Assembly (NCBI RefSeq): GCF_007097145.1
Contig: NZ_VJVZ01000010.1
Span: 124,001-188,000 of the forward strand
DNA from: Flavobacterium zepuense
Lineage (GTDB): Bacteria; Bacteroidota; Bacteroidia; Flavobacteriales; Flavobacteriaceae
Direction of reading: 5' to 3'
Length of the DNA stretch: 64,000 nt
Under the pieces are notes generated by a model, which saw nothing but the letters and a program-made list of their open reading frames with translations, was not told where the DNA came from and did no database searches. This document shows positions 39,311 through 48,582 of this stretch, in pieces. The position numbers and the translations under genes are program-made. The number at the start of each line of letters is the position of its first letter. The first letter of the stretch is position 1.

Positions 39311-39432
39311 AAACTTTTATGTGCAAAATTTTTGCAAAAAAATTCCTCCTGCCGCCCGAATGAAAAGCCCGCACAGGTTTATCATTCTATAACGAAAGGA
39401 AGAATTAGTATATAAAAACAGCTGCCTGTTTA

Positions 39433-40155
39433 TTATTTCTCTTCTGCTACTTTATTTTTTATTACCAGCCTAAAGCCTTCTCCGTGAATGTTTAGTATCT
39501 CTACATCTTCATCACTTTTAAGGTACTTTCTTAGTTTGGCAATATAAACGTCCATACTTCTTGATGTAAAGTAGTTATCGTCTCTCCAAATTTTGGTTAA
39601 CGCAAGTTCCCTTGGCATAAGGTCGTTTTCATGCAGTGCAAGCATTTTAAGCAATTCATTCTCTTTTGGAGACAGCTTAATAGGCTCATCGTTATCAAAC
39701 GTAAGGAAACGCAGTTTAGAGTTAAGGTGGAATTTACCAATCTGGAACTCAAATTTAGAGTTATCAGTTTTAGTTTCCGATGCTTTTCTCTGGATAATAG
39801 CTTTAATTTTCATTAATAAAACCTCACTGTCAAATGGTTTATTAAGGTAATCATCAGCCCCTACTTTATAACCTTTAAGCACATCTTCTTTCATAGATTT
39901 TGCTGTAAGGAAGATAATAGGCACTTCTTTATTTTTCTCTCTTATTTCTCTGGCCAGGGTATAACCGTCTTTATAAGGCATCATTACATCCAGTATGCAA
40001 AGGTCGTAGTTGTCTTTTTTAAACTTCTCAAACCCTTCCATGCCGTTTTTGGCAAGTGTAACATCAAAATCATTAATTAACAGATAATCTTTTAATACTG
40101 CCCCAAAGTTGGGATCATCTTCTACTAAGAGTATCTTTTTGTTTGCTTCTTCCAT
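39433..40155 (-). CDS. rprY: OmpR-family response regulator (RprY-like)
   Basis: A 240-residue regulator with receiver domain (ED at 12-13, phospho-acceptor D56 in LCILDVMMPYKDG, FLTAKSMKEDVLKGYKVGAD near 85). A winged-helix DNA-binding domain occupies about 130-235 (LSPKENELLKMLALHENDL, then SRSMDVYIAKLRKYL). It follows its kinase after four bases and corresponds to the RprXY/CssRS-like pair conserved in Bacteroidetes. It is transcribed as a two-gene operon. Confidence 0.9.
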   Translation of the reverse strand: MEEANKKILLVEDDPNFGAVLKDYLLINDFDVTLAKNGMEGFEKFKKDNYDLCILDVMMPYKDGYTLAREIREKNKEVPIIFLTAKSMKEDVLKGYKVGADDYLNKPFDSEVLLMKIKAIIQRKASETKTDNSKFEFQIGKFHLNSKLRFLTFDNDEPIKLSPKENELLKMLALHENDLMPRELALTKIWRDDNYFTSRSMDVYIAKLRKYLKSDEDVEILNIHGEGFRLVIKNKVAEEK

Positions 40156-40159
40156 ATTC

Positions 40160-41686
40160 TTAATTTATTAGTGGCATTTTTATAATAAAGGTACTACCTT
40201 TTCCTTTTTCGCTCTCTACGTAAATGTGGCAATTATGATCTTCTATAATACGTTTTACATAAGCCAATCCAAGACCGTGCCCTTTTACATTGTGTATATC
40301 GCCGGTGTGCTCCCTGTAAAACTTCTCAAAGATCCTTTTTTGGGTAACTTTGCTCATACCCAAACCTTTGTCACTTATTTTTATTAAAATAAAATCTTTA
40401 ACATTCTCTGTATATATATCTATAACGGGCGCATCCGGAGAATATTTGATGGCATTGTCTAAAATATTAACAAGAACATTCGTAAAATGTACATCGTTTA
40501 ACAAGGCTGTTGTGCGCTGGGCATTAAAGTGCCTTGTTAGCGTACCGTTTGCCGACTCTATTATTAAATGAACGTGCTCTATAGCACCCTCAATAATATC
40601 ATGAATATCGGCCTGCTCCTTATTAATTTCCAGCTCTTTTTTATCAAGCTTGGATATTTGCAGCACGTTCTCAACCTGTGCGTGCATCCTCTTATTCTCT
40701 TCCCGTATCATTTGCAGGTACCGCTGTACCTTTTCCTTATCATCAAATATTTTTGGGTTTTTAATCGCATCCAGCGCCAGATTAATGGTAGCTATTGGCG
40801 TTTTAAACTCATGGGTCATGTTATTTATAAAATCGGTTTTAATTTCCGATATATTTTTTTGTTTAATCAACTGGTTAATTGCACTTAAATAAGCAATGAT
40901 GATGATAAGTGTAAATACCAGTGATAATGATGTTATGCCTAAGATAGATGAAACCAGATAGGCTTTCTTCTCAGGGAAGCTTACCAGCAACCTGTACTTA
41001 GTATACCCCTGCCCATCTTCAAAAACTGTATGCTCATAAAAATTATCAGGGTCGTAGCTTAATCGGCCCGAATGTATCTTGGTTTGCATACCGCTATTGT
41101 AAATGCCAAACTCAAAAGGAGTTGTAACACCACTTTGTACCAACTCTGCAGAGAGCATGCTCCTAAGTTTTTCTGATGATATCCAGCTTTCAAGGCTCTT
41201 ATATTCCCTAAAATCCTTCATGTAGCTCTCTATGGTAAAGCGCAGCCTGCGGTCTTCATCTTCCTCTACAGCATTGCTGCTTTTATTACTGTTTGTTTTT
41301 GCTGTATTTTTTTTTCTTACAACATTATCAAACTTATTTTTTTCAAAGAACACATCATCTTCATCATATTCGCGCGTAATCTTATCAGAGTACACTACCA
41401 TTTCGCTGCGGTTATCAGGCGAATTGTCGTACAACGGCAACAGGTCGGTTCGTGTAGGCGTTTTGCCGGTACTATCCTTATAACTTATGTATATTTTATA
41501 AAATTCGTCAGCTTCCTGATTATCGAGCCTTTCGGCCACTTTAGCAAGTACCTGCTGTATGTGGTACTTAAATTGCTCATCGTTATTTTTAAGCGACGAA
41601 TTAACCCAATATAGCTGTACCAGTATTATGCCTATCAGCGATAAGCTCATAAAAAACACCAGTAAGCGGAATCTTGTTTTATTCAT
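40160..41686 (-). CDS. rprX: Two-component sensor histidine kinase (RprX-like)
   Basis: A 508-residue kinase with a transmembrane helix at residues 8-27, a periplasmic region of about 220 residues and a second helix near 245-270. The HisKA dimerisation domain has phospho-acceptor H292 in NNMTHEFKTPIATI. An HATPase_c domain follows (ILDNAIKYS, then ISDKGLGMSKVTQ and GHGLGLAYVKRIIE). The frame opens with GTG at 41689 directly followed by ATG at 41686; I use the ATG. A -7 box at 41692-41699 puts the predicted transcript start at or next to this ATG, so the mRNA may be leaderless. It pairs with the regulator downstream. The periplasmic region has no known fold in my reading. Confidence 0.9.
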   Translation of the reverse strand: MNKTRFRLLVFFMSLSLIGIILVQLYWVNSSLKNNDEQFKYHIQQVLAKVAERLDNQEADEFYKIYISYKDSTGKTPTRTDLLPLYDNSPDNRSEMVVYSDKITREYDEDDVFFEKNKFDNVVRKKNTAKTNSNKSSNAVEEDEDRRLRFTIESYMKDFREYKSLESWISSEKLRSMLSAELVQSGVTTPFEFGIYNSGMQTKIHSGRLSYDPDNFYEHTVFEDGQGYTKYRLLVSFPEKKAYLVSSILGITSLSLVFTLIIIIAYLSAINQLIKQKNISEIKTDFINNMTHEFKTPIATINLALDAIKNPKIFDDKEKVQRYLQMIREENKRMHAQVENVLQISKLDKKELEINKEQADIHDIIEGAIEHVHLIIESANGTLTRHFNAQRTTALLNDVHFTNVLVNILDNAIKYSPDAPVIDIYTENVKDFILIKISDKGLGMSKVTQKRIFEKFYREHTGDIHNVKGHGLGLAYVKRIIEDHNCHIYVESEKGKGSTFIIKMPLIN

Positions 41687-41691
41687 CACTA

Positions 41692-41723
41692 CAAAATTAA
41701 CATTTTAACATTTACAGCATCAA
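41692..41723 (-). promoter_or_regulatory. Promoter of the rprXY operon
   Basis: On the minus strand TTG (41723-41721), a 21-base spacer and TAATTTTG (41699-41692). The start codon begins five bases after the -7 box. Confidence 0.55.
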
Positions 41724-41751
41724 ACTATTAACCAAACATTAACAAGTGCCC

Positions 41752-42345
41752 TCAATTTTCAATTATATTCAGAAAATTAAAGATTTTAACACTTTCTTGT
41801 TTAGCCTGCCCTAAATCATAATTATCTATAATATAATTACTTAATTGCGCTTTTTTTTGTTCATCCCATTGGTTGGCAATGCGTTCTAATACCTGCTCTC
41901 GGGTTACATTATCGCGCTGCATTACCCTTTTTATACGCTCTTCCTGCGGTGCGGTAACTAAAATTACGGCATCGCAGTCTTTATAACTGCCGCTTTCAAA
42001 CAGTATTGCAGTCTCTTTTATCACAAAAGGCTTGTTGCTGTTTTGCACTACCCACTCTTTAAAATGCTCTGCTACCCTGGGGTGGATGATACCATTTAGC
42101 AATTGCAATTTTGTAGCGTTGTTAAACACAAGGGCAGCAATTTTTGCTTTGTCGGGCATGCCGTTAGTTAATACTTCATCGCCAAATGCAGCCTGTAACT
42201 CGGCAACTACTTCGGGCTCGTATAAAATCTTTTTAGCCTCCTCATCGGCAATATATACAGGCACACCTAACGATGCAAAGAAATGGGCAATGGTACTCTT
42301 GCCGCTCCCTATACCGCCGGTAAGGCCTATAATTTTTGTTTTCAT
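41752..42345 (-). CDS. coaE: Dephospho-CoA kinase
   Basis: A 197-residue P-loop kinase that performs the last step of CoA synthesis, phosphorylating the 3'-OH of dephospho-CoA. Seen: Walker A GLTGGIGSGKST at residues 7-18, YIADEEAKKILYEP near 32, the HPRV motif near 86 and the lid sequence QRDNVTREQVLERIANQ near 140. The length is standard. It overlaps the glycosyltransferase upstream by four bases. The other CoA gene, coaBC, lies elsewhere in this window. Confidence 0.95.
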   Translation of the reverse strand: MKTKIIGLTGGIGSGKSTIAHFFASLGVPVYIADEEAKKILYEPEVVAELQAAFGDEVLTNGMPDKAKIAALVFNNATKLQLLNGIIHPRVAEHFKEWVVQNSNKPFVIKETAILFESGSYKDCDAVILVTAPQEERIKRVMQRDNVTREQVLERIANQWDEQKKAQLSNYIIDNYDLGQAKQESVKIFNFLNIIEN

Positions 42346-43340
42346 GCTTTAAAAAATAATTCGGGGAATGCCTCTGTGGGCTTTACCCTCATAAGGTGTA
42401 TTTTAATAAACGCTTTAAGGTAACCGCTGCCGTAGCCATAAAACTGAATAGCTACTGCAACAAGTGCCAGCAAACCTATTTTTATACTTTTGTTTTGAGA
42501 TGCCGCAAGTACGAATACCATTACAAAGTACAAAGTATAAATATAAATAAAGAAATACACATTAATTAACAATAGTATAAGAGAAGCCGCAAAGCCCAGC
42601 ATAAAAAGTGTTGGAAATAAAAAGGTTATCTTTTTATATTCCGGGTGCCATTTATCTAAAATAGGGCGTGCCTTGCCAAATTTGTTTACCTGTTTGTAAA
42701 ATTTATCCCAGTCTATACGGCGTTTATGATACACAAAAGCATCTTTAAACAAATTTGTGGTGTAGCCCAGCTTCCATAGACGGATAGAAAGATCAGGGTC
42801 TTCGCCGGGATGGATGTTGCCAAAGCCACCTGAAGCCACAAACGCTTCTTTAGAAATACCCATATTAAAACTACGCGGCTGGAATTTTTCAATTTTTTCC
42901 GACTTACCCCTTACCCCTCCCGTGGTAAGAAAAGAGGTCATGCTAAAATTGATTGCCTTTTGCACATCGCTAAACGATGATAATGCACCGTCTGGCCCGC
43001 CAAAACAATCAGTATAACCTGCCTTAAGGTTATCTGCCACGCTTTGCAGGTAATGGGGTGGAATGATACAATCAGAATCTAATATTATAAAATAATCGCC
43101 CTGTGCCCTTTGCATACCAAAATTGCGCGAATCGCCGGGGCCGCTGTTTTGCTTAAAGTAATACGATATTTTAAGTTGGGCATTAAACTTAGCAACCACA
43201 TCGTGGCAGGGTATTGCAGAGCCATCTTCTATAATAACTATCTCATAGGGTTGGGTATAGTCCTGCAGGGTTAAGCTTTGCAGTAGTTCTTCAATTTCAT
43301 CGGGCCTGTTGTACACTGGTATTATTAAGGAAAATATCAT
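42342..43340 (-). CDS. Family 2 glycosyltransferase with C-terminal membrane helices
   Basis: A 332-residue inverting GT-A transferase. N-terminal FSLIIPVYNRPDEIEELL, the nucleotide-binding EIVIIEDGS and the metal-binding DSDC (DxD region, near residue 94) are all present. GGVRGK and the GEDPDLSIRLWKLGY motif (ED...R-x-x-x-x-G, near 200) support catalysis. Two or three hydrophobic helices after about residue 240 anchor it in the membrane. The acceptor is unknown. It is co-transcribed with coaE. Confidence 0.9.
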   Translation of the reverse strand: MIFSLIIPVYNRPDEIEELLQSLTLQDYTQPYEIVIIEDGSAIPCHDVVAKFNAQLKISYYFKQNSGPGDSRNFGMQRAQGDYFIILDSDCIIPPHYLQSVADNLKAGYTDCFGGPDGALSSFSDVQKAINFSMTSFLTTGGVRGKSEKIEKFQPRSFNMGISKEAFVASGGFGNIHPGEDPDLSIRLWKLGYTTNLFKDAFVYHKRRIDWDKFYKQVNKFGKARPILDKWHPEYKKITFLFPTLFMLGFAASLILLLINVYFFIYIYTLYFVMVFVLAASQNKSIKIGLLALVAVAIQFYGYGSGYLKAFIKIHLMRVKPTEAFPELFFKA

Positions 43341-43356
43341 TATCCTGATTTTTTAA

Positions 43357-43364
43357 CAAAGTTA
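43357..43364 (-). promoter_or_regulatory. -7 box of the glycosyltransferase-coaE operon
   Basis: The minus strand reads TAACTTTG, an exact TAnnTTTG match, 16 bases before the ATG at 43340. It lies beside the terminator of the upstream T9SS gene. Confidence 0.5.
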
Positions 43365-43375
43365 CTCTTTAAAAT

Positions 43376-43405
43376 AAAAAAGCCGCCAAAAAAATTTGGC
43401 GGCTT
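43376..43405 (-). terminator. Intrinsic terminator of the first T9SS cargo gene
   Basis: On the minus strand AAGCCGCCAAA/TTTGGCGGCTT (11-base stem) is followed by TTTTATTTT. Confidence 0.88.
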
Positions 43406-43435
43406 AGTCCCCTAAGGGTCATCAATTAACTTACA

Positions 43436-46400
43436 CTACTGCTTTTTAACAACCTTGATTGTTTTTACTGTACTGCCGGCAGTTACGTTAAGTACGTAAG
43501 TACCATCAGCTAATGCGTTCATATCAACTTTTACATTGGTTGCAGATGGCTGTAAGCCTAATACCTGCTGGCCAAGTAAATTAAATACCGTTACCGATGT
43601 AATATCTGAAGAGTAAGAGATGTTAAGTACATCTTTTACAGGGTTTGGATAGTAGCTGAAAGCTGCCACATCAAGATGATCTGTACCTAATGTGATACTA
43701 CTTACTGTTACTGCAAATACCTCGTTACTTGTACACTCATCTACAGCTGCTACTGCATAATAAGTAGCGCCAGCCGTAATAGCGAAACCTGCAGGAAGCG
43801 GGTTAACACCGGCCATAGCATCAGCTTCTGAAGCATACCATATAACATAACCCTGGGTTACTACCATAATGTTCTCTATAGTTGCAACTTCACCAGGATA
43901 AACAGATACCTCTTGTGTAGCTTCGCCTGTTGCAGCAGGAACCACAAATACATAAGCTGTAGTTTGAGACCTTCCGCTTTCGCAACCATTATCTGATTGA
44001 GATGCGTAGTAAACTGCACCATCCTCTACAACAGTATCCGGAGAAAGTGCTATACCGCCTGTTGCAACATCATACCACTGTATGTTATCGCCTACAGCTG
44101 TAAGGCTTGCAACGGTAGCACTGTTACAAAATACTTGTGTAGCAGCTGCATAAGGAGCAGTTGTAAAACAAAGTACAGTAAGTACACCATTTACATTTGT
44201 AGTACCATTCCACTCGCCACCACCGGCAGCGCTGTAACCTCCGTAGGTAAATGCACCTCCGTTAATTTGGAAACGTGTGTTATAGTAATAGGTGCCCGGT
44301 GCAAGATCTGCGCCTATAGCAGCCATATACTCATCATTATTACCTGCTTGCGAGCTAAATGCCATTGGCACCCATGTTGTCCAAGTAGAAGGATCTGTAT
44401 TCTCTGATCCAACAGCTATCCATGCAGATATACCTGCGCCAGGGCCCGCTCCAGGAGTAACACCTTCTTCATAAGCCTGGCCATAAACTGTTACAGCGTT
44501 ACCTTCTGTAACCGTAGCCTCGCCTGGCCATTGCAGGTTAACAAAGTCAAGCTGGGCAGCAGTAATAGTTACTGTAACCGCAAGTCTTGTTGCACTTTCG
44601 CACCCTTCTACAGTTTGAGATGCATAGTAAGTTGTACCATCTACAAGGGCAGTTGTACCTGCAAGGGCAGTACCGCCTGTAGCAGCAGCATACCATTGTA
44701 CCGCAGTACCTGTAGCCATAAGATCTGAAACCCATCCTGCTGTATCTATAGTTTGTGCAGCAGTACCTGTAGGAGCAGGAGTTACATTTACATGAGCCAT
44801 AACCGCTGTCCTGGTTAAGCTTTCGCAGCCTACAGTTTGAGATGCATAATACGTAGTACCATCTACAAGGGCAGTTGTACCTGCAAGAGCAGTACCGCCT
44901 GTAGCAGCAGCATACCATTGTACCGCAGTACCTGTAGCCATAAGGTTTGCTACTGTACCGGAGTTACAGAAAGACTGCATAGCCATAGCCGCAGGAGCAG
45001 CAGTAGCACACTCTACAGTAAGTACACCGCTTACATAAGTTGTACCATCCCAGAAAGAACCACCGGCAGCGTTGTAACCACCATATTTGTAAGGTCCGTC
45101 AAGTAATTTAAACCTGCTTGCATAGTAGTAAGTACCAGGAGCAAGAGCACCACCTATCTGAGCCATAAACTCATCATTGTTACCAACCTGTGTATTAAAC
45201 GTCATAGGTACCCAGGTAGTCCATGTGTTAGGGTTGGTGTTAGATGCGCTAACACCTATCCATGCCTGTACGCCTATACCGGGGCCTGCGCCAGGAGTAA
45301 CGCCCGGCTCATAACCTTGTGCGTAAGCTGTAATAGCTGTGCCTTGTGGTGTTGTAACAACATCCGGCCATTGCAGGTTAACCCAATCCATTTCCGGAAG
45401 GATAACTGAAACGTTTATTGCAAGCCTAACCTGGCTTTCGCAACCGTTAAGTGTTTGAGATGCATAGTAAGTACCTGTTACAAGCTCTGTAGTGCCTGCA
45501 AGTGGTGTACCGCCTGTTGCAGTTGTATACCATTGTACCGCAGTACCTGTAACATTTAGCTGACTAACTGTTGTAATAACAGTATAAAGAACCTCTGTTA
45601 CGGCAGACGTTGGAGCCGGTGTAACAGTAACTGTAATTACAGACTCTCCTGATGTTGGGCATCCAAGATCTGTAGAAGCTGTTGCAGAGTAAGTAACATC
45701 TGCTGTTGGTTTAGCGTATACCACCATTGCCGATGTACCCGCAGTATATGGTATAGTTGCAGCAGCATCGGTAAATAAACCTGCTACCGGAGCCCATACA
45801 TAATCTACCGCGTTAGTTGCACCTGTAATGTTTACGTTATAGTCTTCAAACTCACCAAAACCTGTCCAAGAGCAATCGCTGCTTACTAAAGAAAGGGTGT
45901 TGTAAGAACATAATACACGCATGCGTGTAACACCATTAATAGCAGTTGCCGGGATAGTTACCGATCCTGTTACTATTGTAGAGGAGTTAACAGCAGTTGT
46001 AGAGTTGTATACACTTTCACTATCGCTAAATGTACCATCATGGTTATAATCTATCCATATACGGAAATACTGTAACCATGTAGGATTACCTGATTGTAAT
46101 GAAACTGTATAAGCAGAGCCACCTGTTACGTTTGCTGTTAAAGCGTTGTAATAAGTATAATCACTCGCTGTATCGCCAGAGGCGTTGTTTGTAATGTTTG
46201 CAAAAGAGAAGTTGTTAAGGTAATCTCCGCTCGCGCCTACGCTACCTACAGTAGGAGAACAATAAGCTACAGGGATGATAGACTCACCACCAGAGGCAGT
46301 TAGGGTTACAACTTCATTTAAACAAGCTTCGTACTCTGATGGGTTAACGGTTACAGGCTCCGGTAGCGGATTAACTGTAACTGTATAATCAACCATAACC

Positions 46401-48244
46401 ATACATGGCCCTGCCGATTGTGTGGCAGTTAATGTATACGTAGTAGTTTCTGTAGGGTTAAAAGTAAAACCTGTAGCGGCAGTACCTGATACACCTGTAG
46501 ATGGCGACCATACATACGTATCAAAAGATGATGCTCCTGCTGTGATAGTTACAAGGGCGGTGCTGTTGCCTGAACAGATAGTCTCGGCGTCATCGCTTAA
46601 TGTAAATACCGCAGGTGCATTAACCACAAATGTAGTAGCTGTAGTTGCGCTACCACCCACTGTTGTAACGTTTACCGTACCGGATACTCCCGCAGGTACT
46701 GTTGCAACAATTTGAGTTGTAGTGTTAGTTGTTAAAGGTGTAACAGGTGTACCACCTATAGTTAGTGTAGCATTGCCAAGATCGGTACCTGTTATGGTAA
46801 TTTCTCCTGATGCTGCGCAATAAGAAGCCGGTGTAAATGATGCAACAACCGGTGCCGGTGGAAGGAACGTTGTTATAGTATAATCTTCATACGTTCCCCA
46901 AGACCCTGTATAACAAGGCGTACCGCCTGTATCGTTATCCGTTCCGCCTATCCTTACCCTGTGGCTTCCCACCGGTGCAGTTACAGGAACCATAAAAGTA
47001 CCCGATAGCGTAGAAGGGTTAGGCTGTGCAGATAAGCCTGTATAAACCAGTTCGCCTGCATCATCAAAATCAGCATCATCATTCCAGTCTACCCATATTT
47101 TTGTACCATAGGTAAAACCTGTAGAATAGGTAATAGCAAAGCTCACCGTAGAGCCAAGGGCTGCACTTGTAGCCATAGTAGCATAGTTACCGTAAAAACC
47201 TGTTTCAGATCCTGTAGGGTTTGCAATGGTGCCTAATACAACATTAGTTATACCGGTACCATCCTGGCTGCTTGGCGCAGGTATACAATAACCCGGGTAA
47301 AATACTTTAGGCCCTGCCCATGAACTTGAATCGGTACCGCTACAAACACTTTTTACCCAAACGTAGTACGTTAACATTGGGTCCAGAGACGTTAAGTTTA
47401 CCGATGTTACACCAGCACCTACTGTACCCGTAGGAGTACTGCCGGCTGTTGGTGGTGTGTTAGTGTTAGCTACATAATAAGCATAACCGTTAGCCGGTGT
47501 ACTTGCAGATGCTGTCCAGGATACCGTAGTAGTTGTTAAACCTGTATTTACAGATGCAAGTGCTGTTGGTGAAAGGCACGATGCTACAGGGCCTTCAAAC
47601 TGAAGCCTTGCAATAGTACCTGTTCTTGTACCGCTTGGCGGTGCAGCAGGATCCGGGTTAGTGCTATCATTATAATAGTATATACCCGTATTAGCCGTAC
47701 TGGTGTAAGAACCCCAGTTTGCTGTACACGACCAGCTTGGAACATTTTCATCTACCGCTACAATTAAGTTGCTTGTACCATTGTAAGTAAATGGTGTAGA
47801 TAAGGTAAGCTCCATCCAGTTATTTGCAACCGGAGTAACTGTGCCGGAAAAAACCTGAGTTAAATTCGCTCCCGCTTCCCAGTCGGTATTCGATGTAAAC
47901 GAGGTTTTTGATGTGTGGCCCAAATAAACCGTCCAGGTATTCCACATTGCAGTATTTGTGCCGCCACCTGTGTAATAAAACCTGATCTTGGTTAACTGGC
48001 CCGGTACTCCCCCACCCGATGCAAACTCGGATGCAGATACAATTTGTTGGCTGTAGTTATAACCCCAACATGAATTGATTGGAAAAATACCCCCGGTAGT
48101 TGTACCGGAACCAATAGCTATGGTCCCGGTTTGCGCTGAGCCAACCGTGGCCGATAATAAGGCATATAGGACCAAAAGCCCCACACGCCAGCTCCTCAAA
48201 CCTTTCCCGAAGTTTGAAGACATGAAAATAGTAGTGTTTTTCAT
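43436..48244 (-). CDS. Giant T9SS-secreted surface protein (1602 residues) with GEVED and Ig-like repeats
   Basis: An N-terminal signal region (hydrophobic VGLLVLYALLSATVGSAQ, residues about 21-38) leads to a long multi-domain exoprotein. A beta-sandwich with DxN-like start lies to about 210, followed by a fibronectin type III repeat (about 220-310). Two GEVED domains follow (DWNDDADF near 390 and DYNHDGTFSDSE near 770), with an IPT/TIG domain near 470-545. Ig-like 'xQWYxxATGG' repeats come next (four, plus a related VIWYASEADA copy). A roughly 125-residue domain occurs twice, at about 950-1080 and 1230-1355 (WVNLQWPD and FVNLQWPG). The C-terminal 75 residues are a type A sorting domain (YYPNPVKDVLNISY; FNLLGQQV; KTIKVVKKQ). 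It is exported by T9SS and attached or released at the surface; the ligand is unknown. A terminator follows the stop. Confidence 0.9.
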   Translation of the reverse strand: MKNTTIFMSSNFGKGLRSWRVGLLVLYALLSATVGSAQTGTIAIGSGTTTGGIFPINSCWGYNYSQQIVSASEFASGGGVPGQLTKIRFYYTGGGTNTAMWNTWTVYLGHTSKTSFTSNTDWEAGANLTQVFSGTVTPVANNWMELTLSTPFTYNGTSNLIVAVDENVPSWSCTANWGSYTSTANTGIYYYNDSTNPDPAAPPSGTRTGTIARLQFEGPVASCLSPTALASVNTGLTTTTVSWTASASTPANGYAYYVANTNTPPTAGSTPTGTVGAGVTSVNLTSLDPMLTYYVWVKSVCSGTDSSSWAGPKVFYPGYCIPAPSSQDGTGITNVVLGTIANPTGSETGFYGNYATMATSAALGSTVSFAITYSTGFTYGTKIWVDWNDDADFDDAGELVYTGLSAQPNPSTLSGTFMVPVTAPVGSHRVRIGGTDNDTGGTPCYTGSWGTYEDYTITTFLPPAPVVASFTPASYCAASGEITITGTDLGNATLTIGGTPVTPLTTNTTTQIVATVPAGVSGTVNVTTVGGSATTATTFVVNAPAVFTLSDDAETICSGNSTALVTITAGASSFDTYVWSPSTGVSGTAATGFTFNPTETTTYTLTATQSAGPCMVMVDYTVTVNPLPEPVTVNPSEYEACLNEVVTLTASGGESIIPVAYCSPTVGSVGASGDYLNNFSFANITNNASGDTASDYTYYNALTANVTGGSAYTVSLQSGNPTWLQYFRIWIDYNHDGTFSDSESVYNSTTAVNSSTIVTGSVTIPATAINGVTRMRVLCSYNTLSLVSSDCSWTGFGEFEDYNVNITGATNAVDYVWAPVAGLFTDAAATIPYTAGTSAMVVYAKPTADVTYSATASTDLGCPTSGESVITVTVTPAPTSAVTEVLYTVITTVSQLNVTGTAVQWYTTATGGTPLAGTTELVTGTYYASQTLNGCESQVRLAINVSVILPEMDWVNLQWPDVVTTPQGTAITAYAQGYEPGVTPGAGPGIGVQAWIGVSASNTNPNTWTTWVPMTFNTQVGNNDEFMAQIGGALAPGTYYYASRFKLLDGPYKYGGYNAAGGSFWDGTTYVSGVLTVECATAAPAAMAMQSFCNSGTVANLMATGTAVQWYAAATGGTALAGTTALVDGTTYYASQTVGCESLTRTAVMAHVNVTPAPTGTAAQTIDTAGWVSDLMATGTAVQWYAAATGGTALAGTTALVDGTTYYASQTVEGCESATRLAVTVTITAAQLDFVNLQWPGEATVTEGNAVTVYGQAYEEGVTPGAGPGAGISAWIAVGSENTDPSTWTTWVPMAFSSQAGNNDEYMAAIGADLAPGTYYYNTRFQINGGAFTYGGYSAAGGGEWNGTTNVNGVLTVLCFTTAPYAAATQVFCNSATVASLTAVGDNIQWYDVATGGIALSPDTVVEDGAVYYASQSDNGCESGRSQTTAYVFVVPAATGEATQEVSVYPGEVATIENIMVVTQGYVIWYASEADAMAGVNPLPAGFAITAGATYYAVAAVDECTSNEVFAVTVSSITLGTDHLDVAAFSYYPNPVKDVLNISYSSDITSVTVFNLLGQQVLGLQPSATNVKVDMNALADGTYVLNVTAGSTVKTIKVVKKQ
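44624..44950. repeat. Two nearly identical Ig-like repeat units inside the 1602-residue T9SS gene
   Basis: About 105 bases at 44624-44729 and 44845-44950, 222 bases apart (74 codons), differ at few positions. They encode WYAAATGGTALAGTT. The same CATACCATTGTACCGCAGTA word recurs near 49864, and in shortened or altered form at 45527, 50090 and 55411, in the three T9SS genes. Confidence 0.8.
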
Positions 48245-48582
48245 ATAACATGATTAATTATTAATGTTAATAAAATTATAAAATTATGTTAATATCGTAT
48301 TACATTATTTTACAACAATTTAACTTTTAGGATATAATTAATTAAAATTTGGTTATCCCTATAAATAAATAATCTATGTGGGGCTACCTGTTACTATTTT
48401 GCATAATATTCAGCTAATGTGGCAATACATTATTTTAAATTCTTCTAAATAAGCAAAAATTATAGTTAAAATAATCAAATAGTCACAATAACAATTTAGT
48501 TTTTCCGTTAAACGAAATTTTGACCATTAAAAAAAGCCACCGGAAACGGTGGCTTTAAATTACTTTATGGGTTTTAACATTT
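48245..48582. other. Gap between the 1602- and 1860-residue T9SS genes
   Basis: 338 AT-rich bases without an ORF. The right end holds the terminator of the 1860-residue gene. The left end must hold the promoter of the 1602-residue gene, but no TAnnTTTG box is seen on the minus strand. Confidence 0.6.
48528..48556 (-). terminator. Intrinsic terminator of the 1860-residue T9SS gene
   Basis: AAAGCCACCG/CGGTGGCTTT with a four-base loop, then a T run on the minus strand. Confidence 0.88.
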
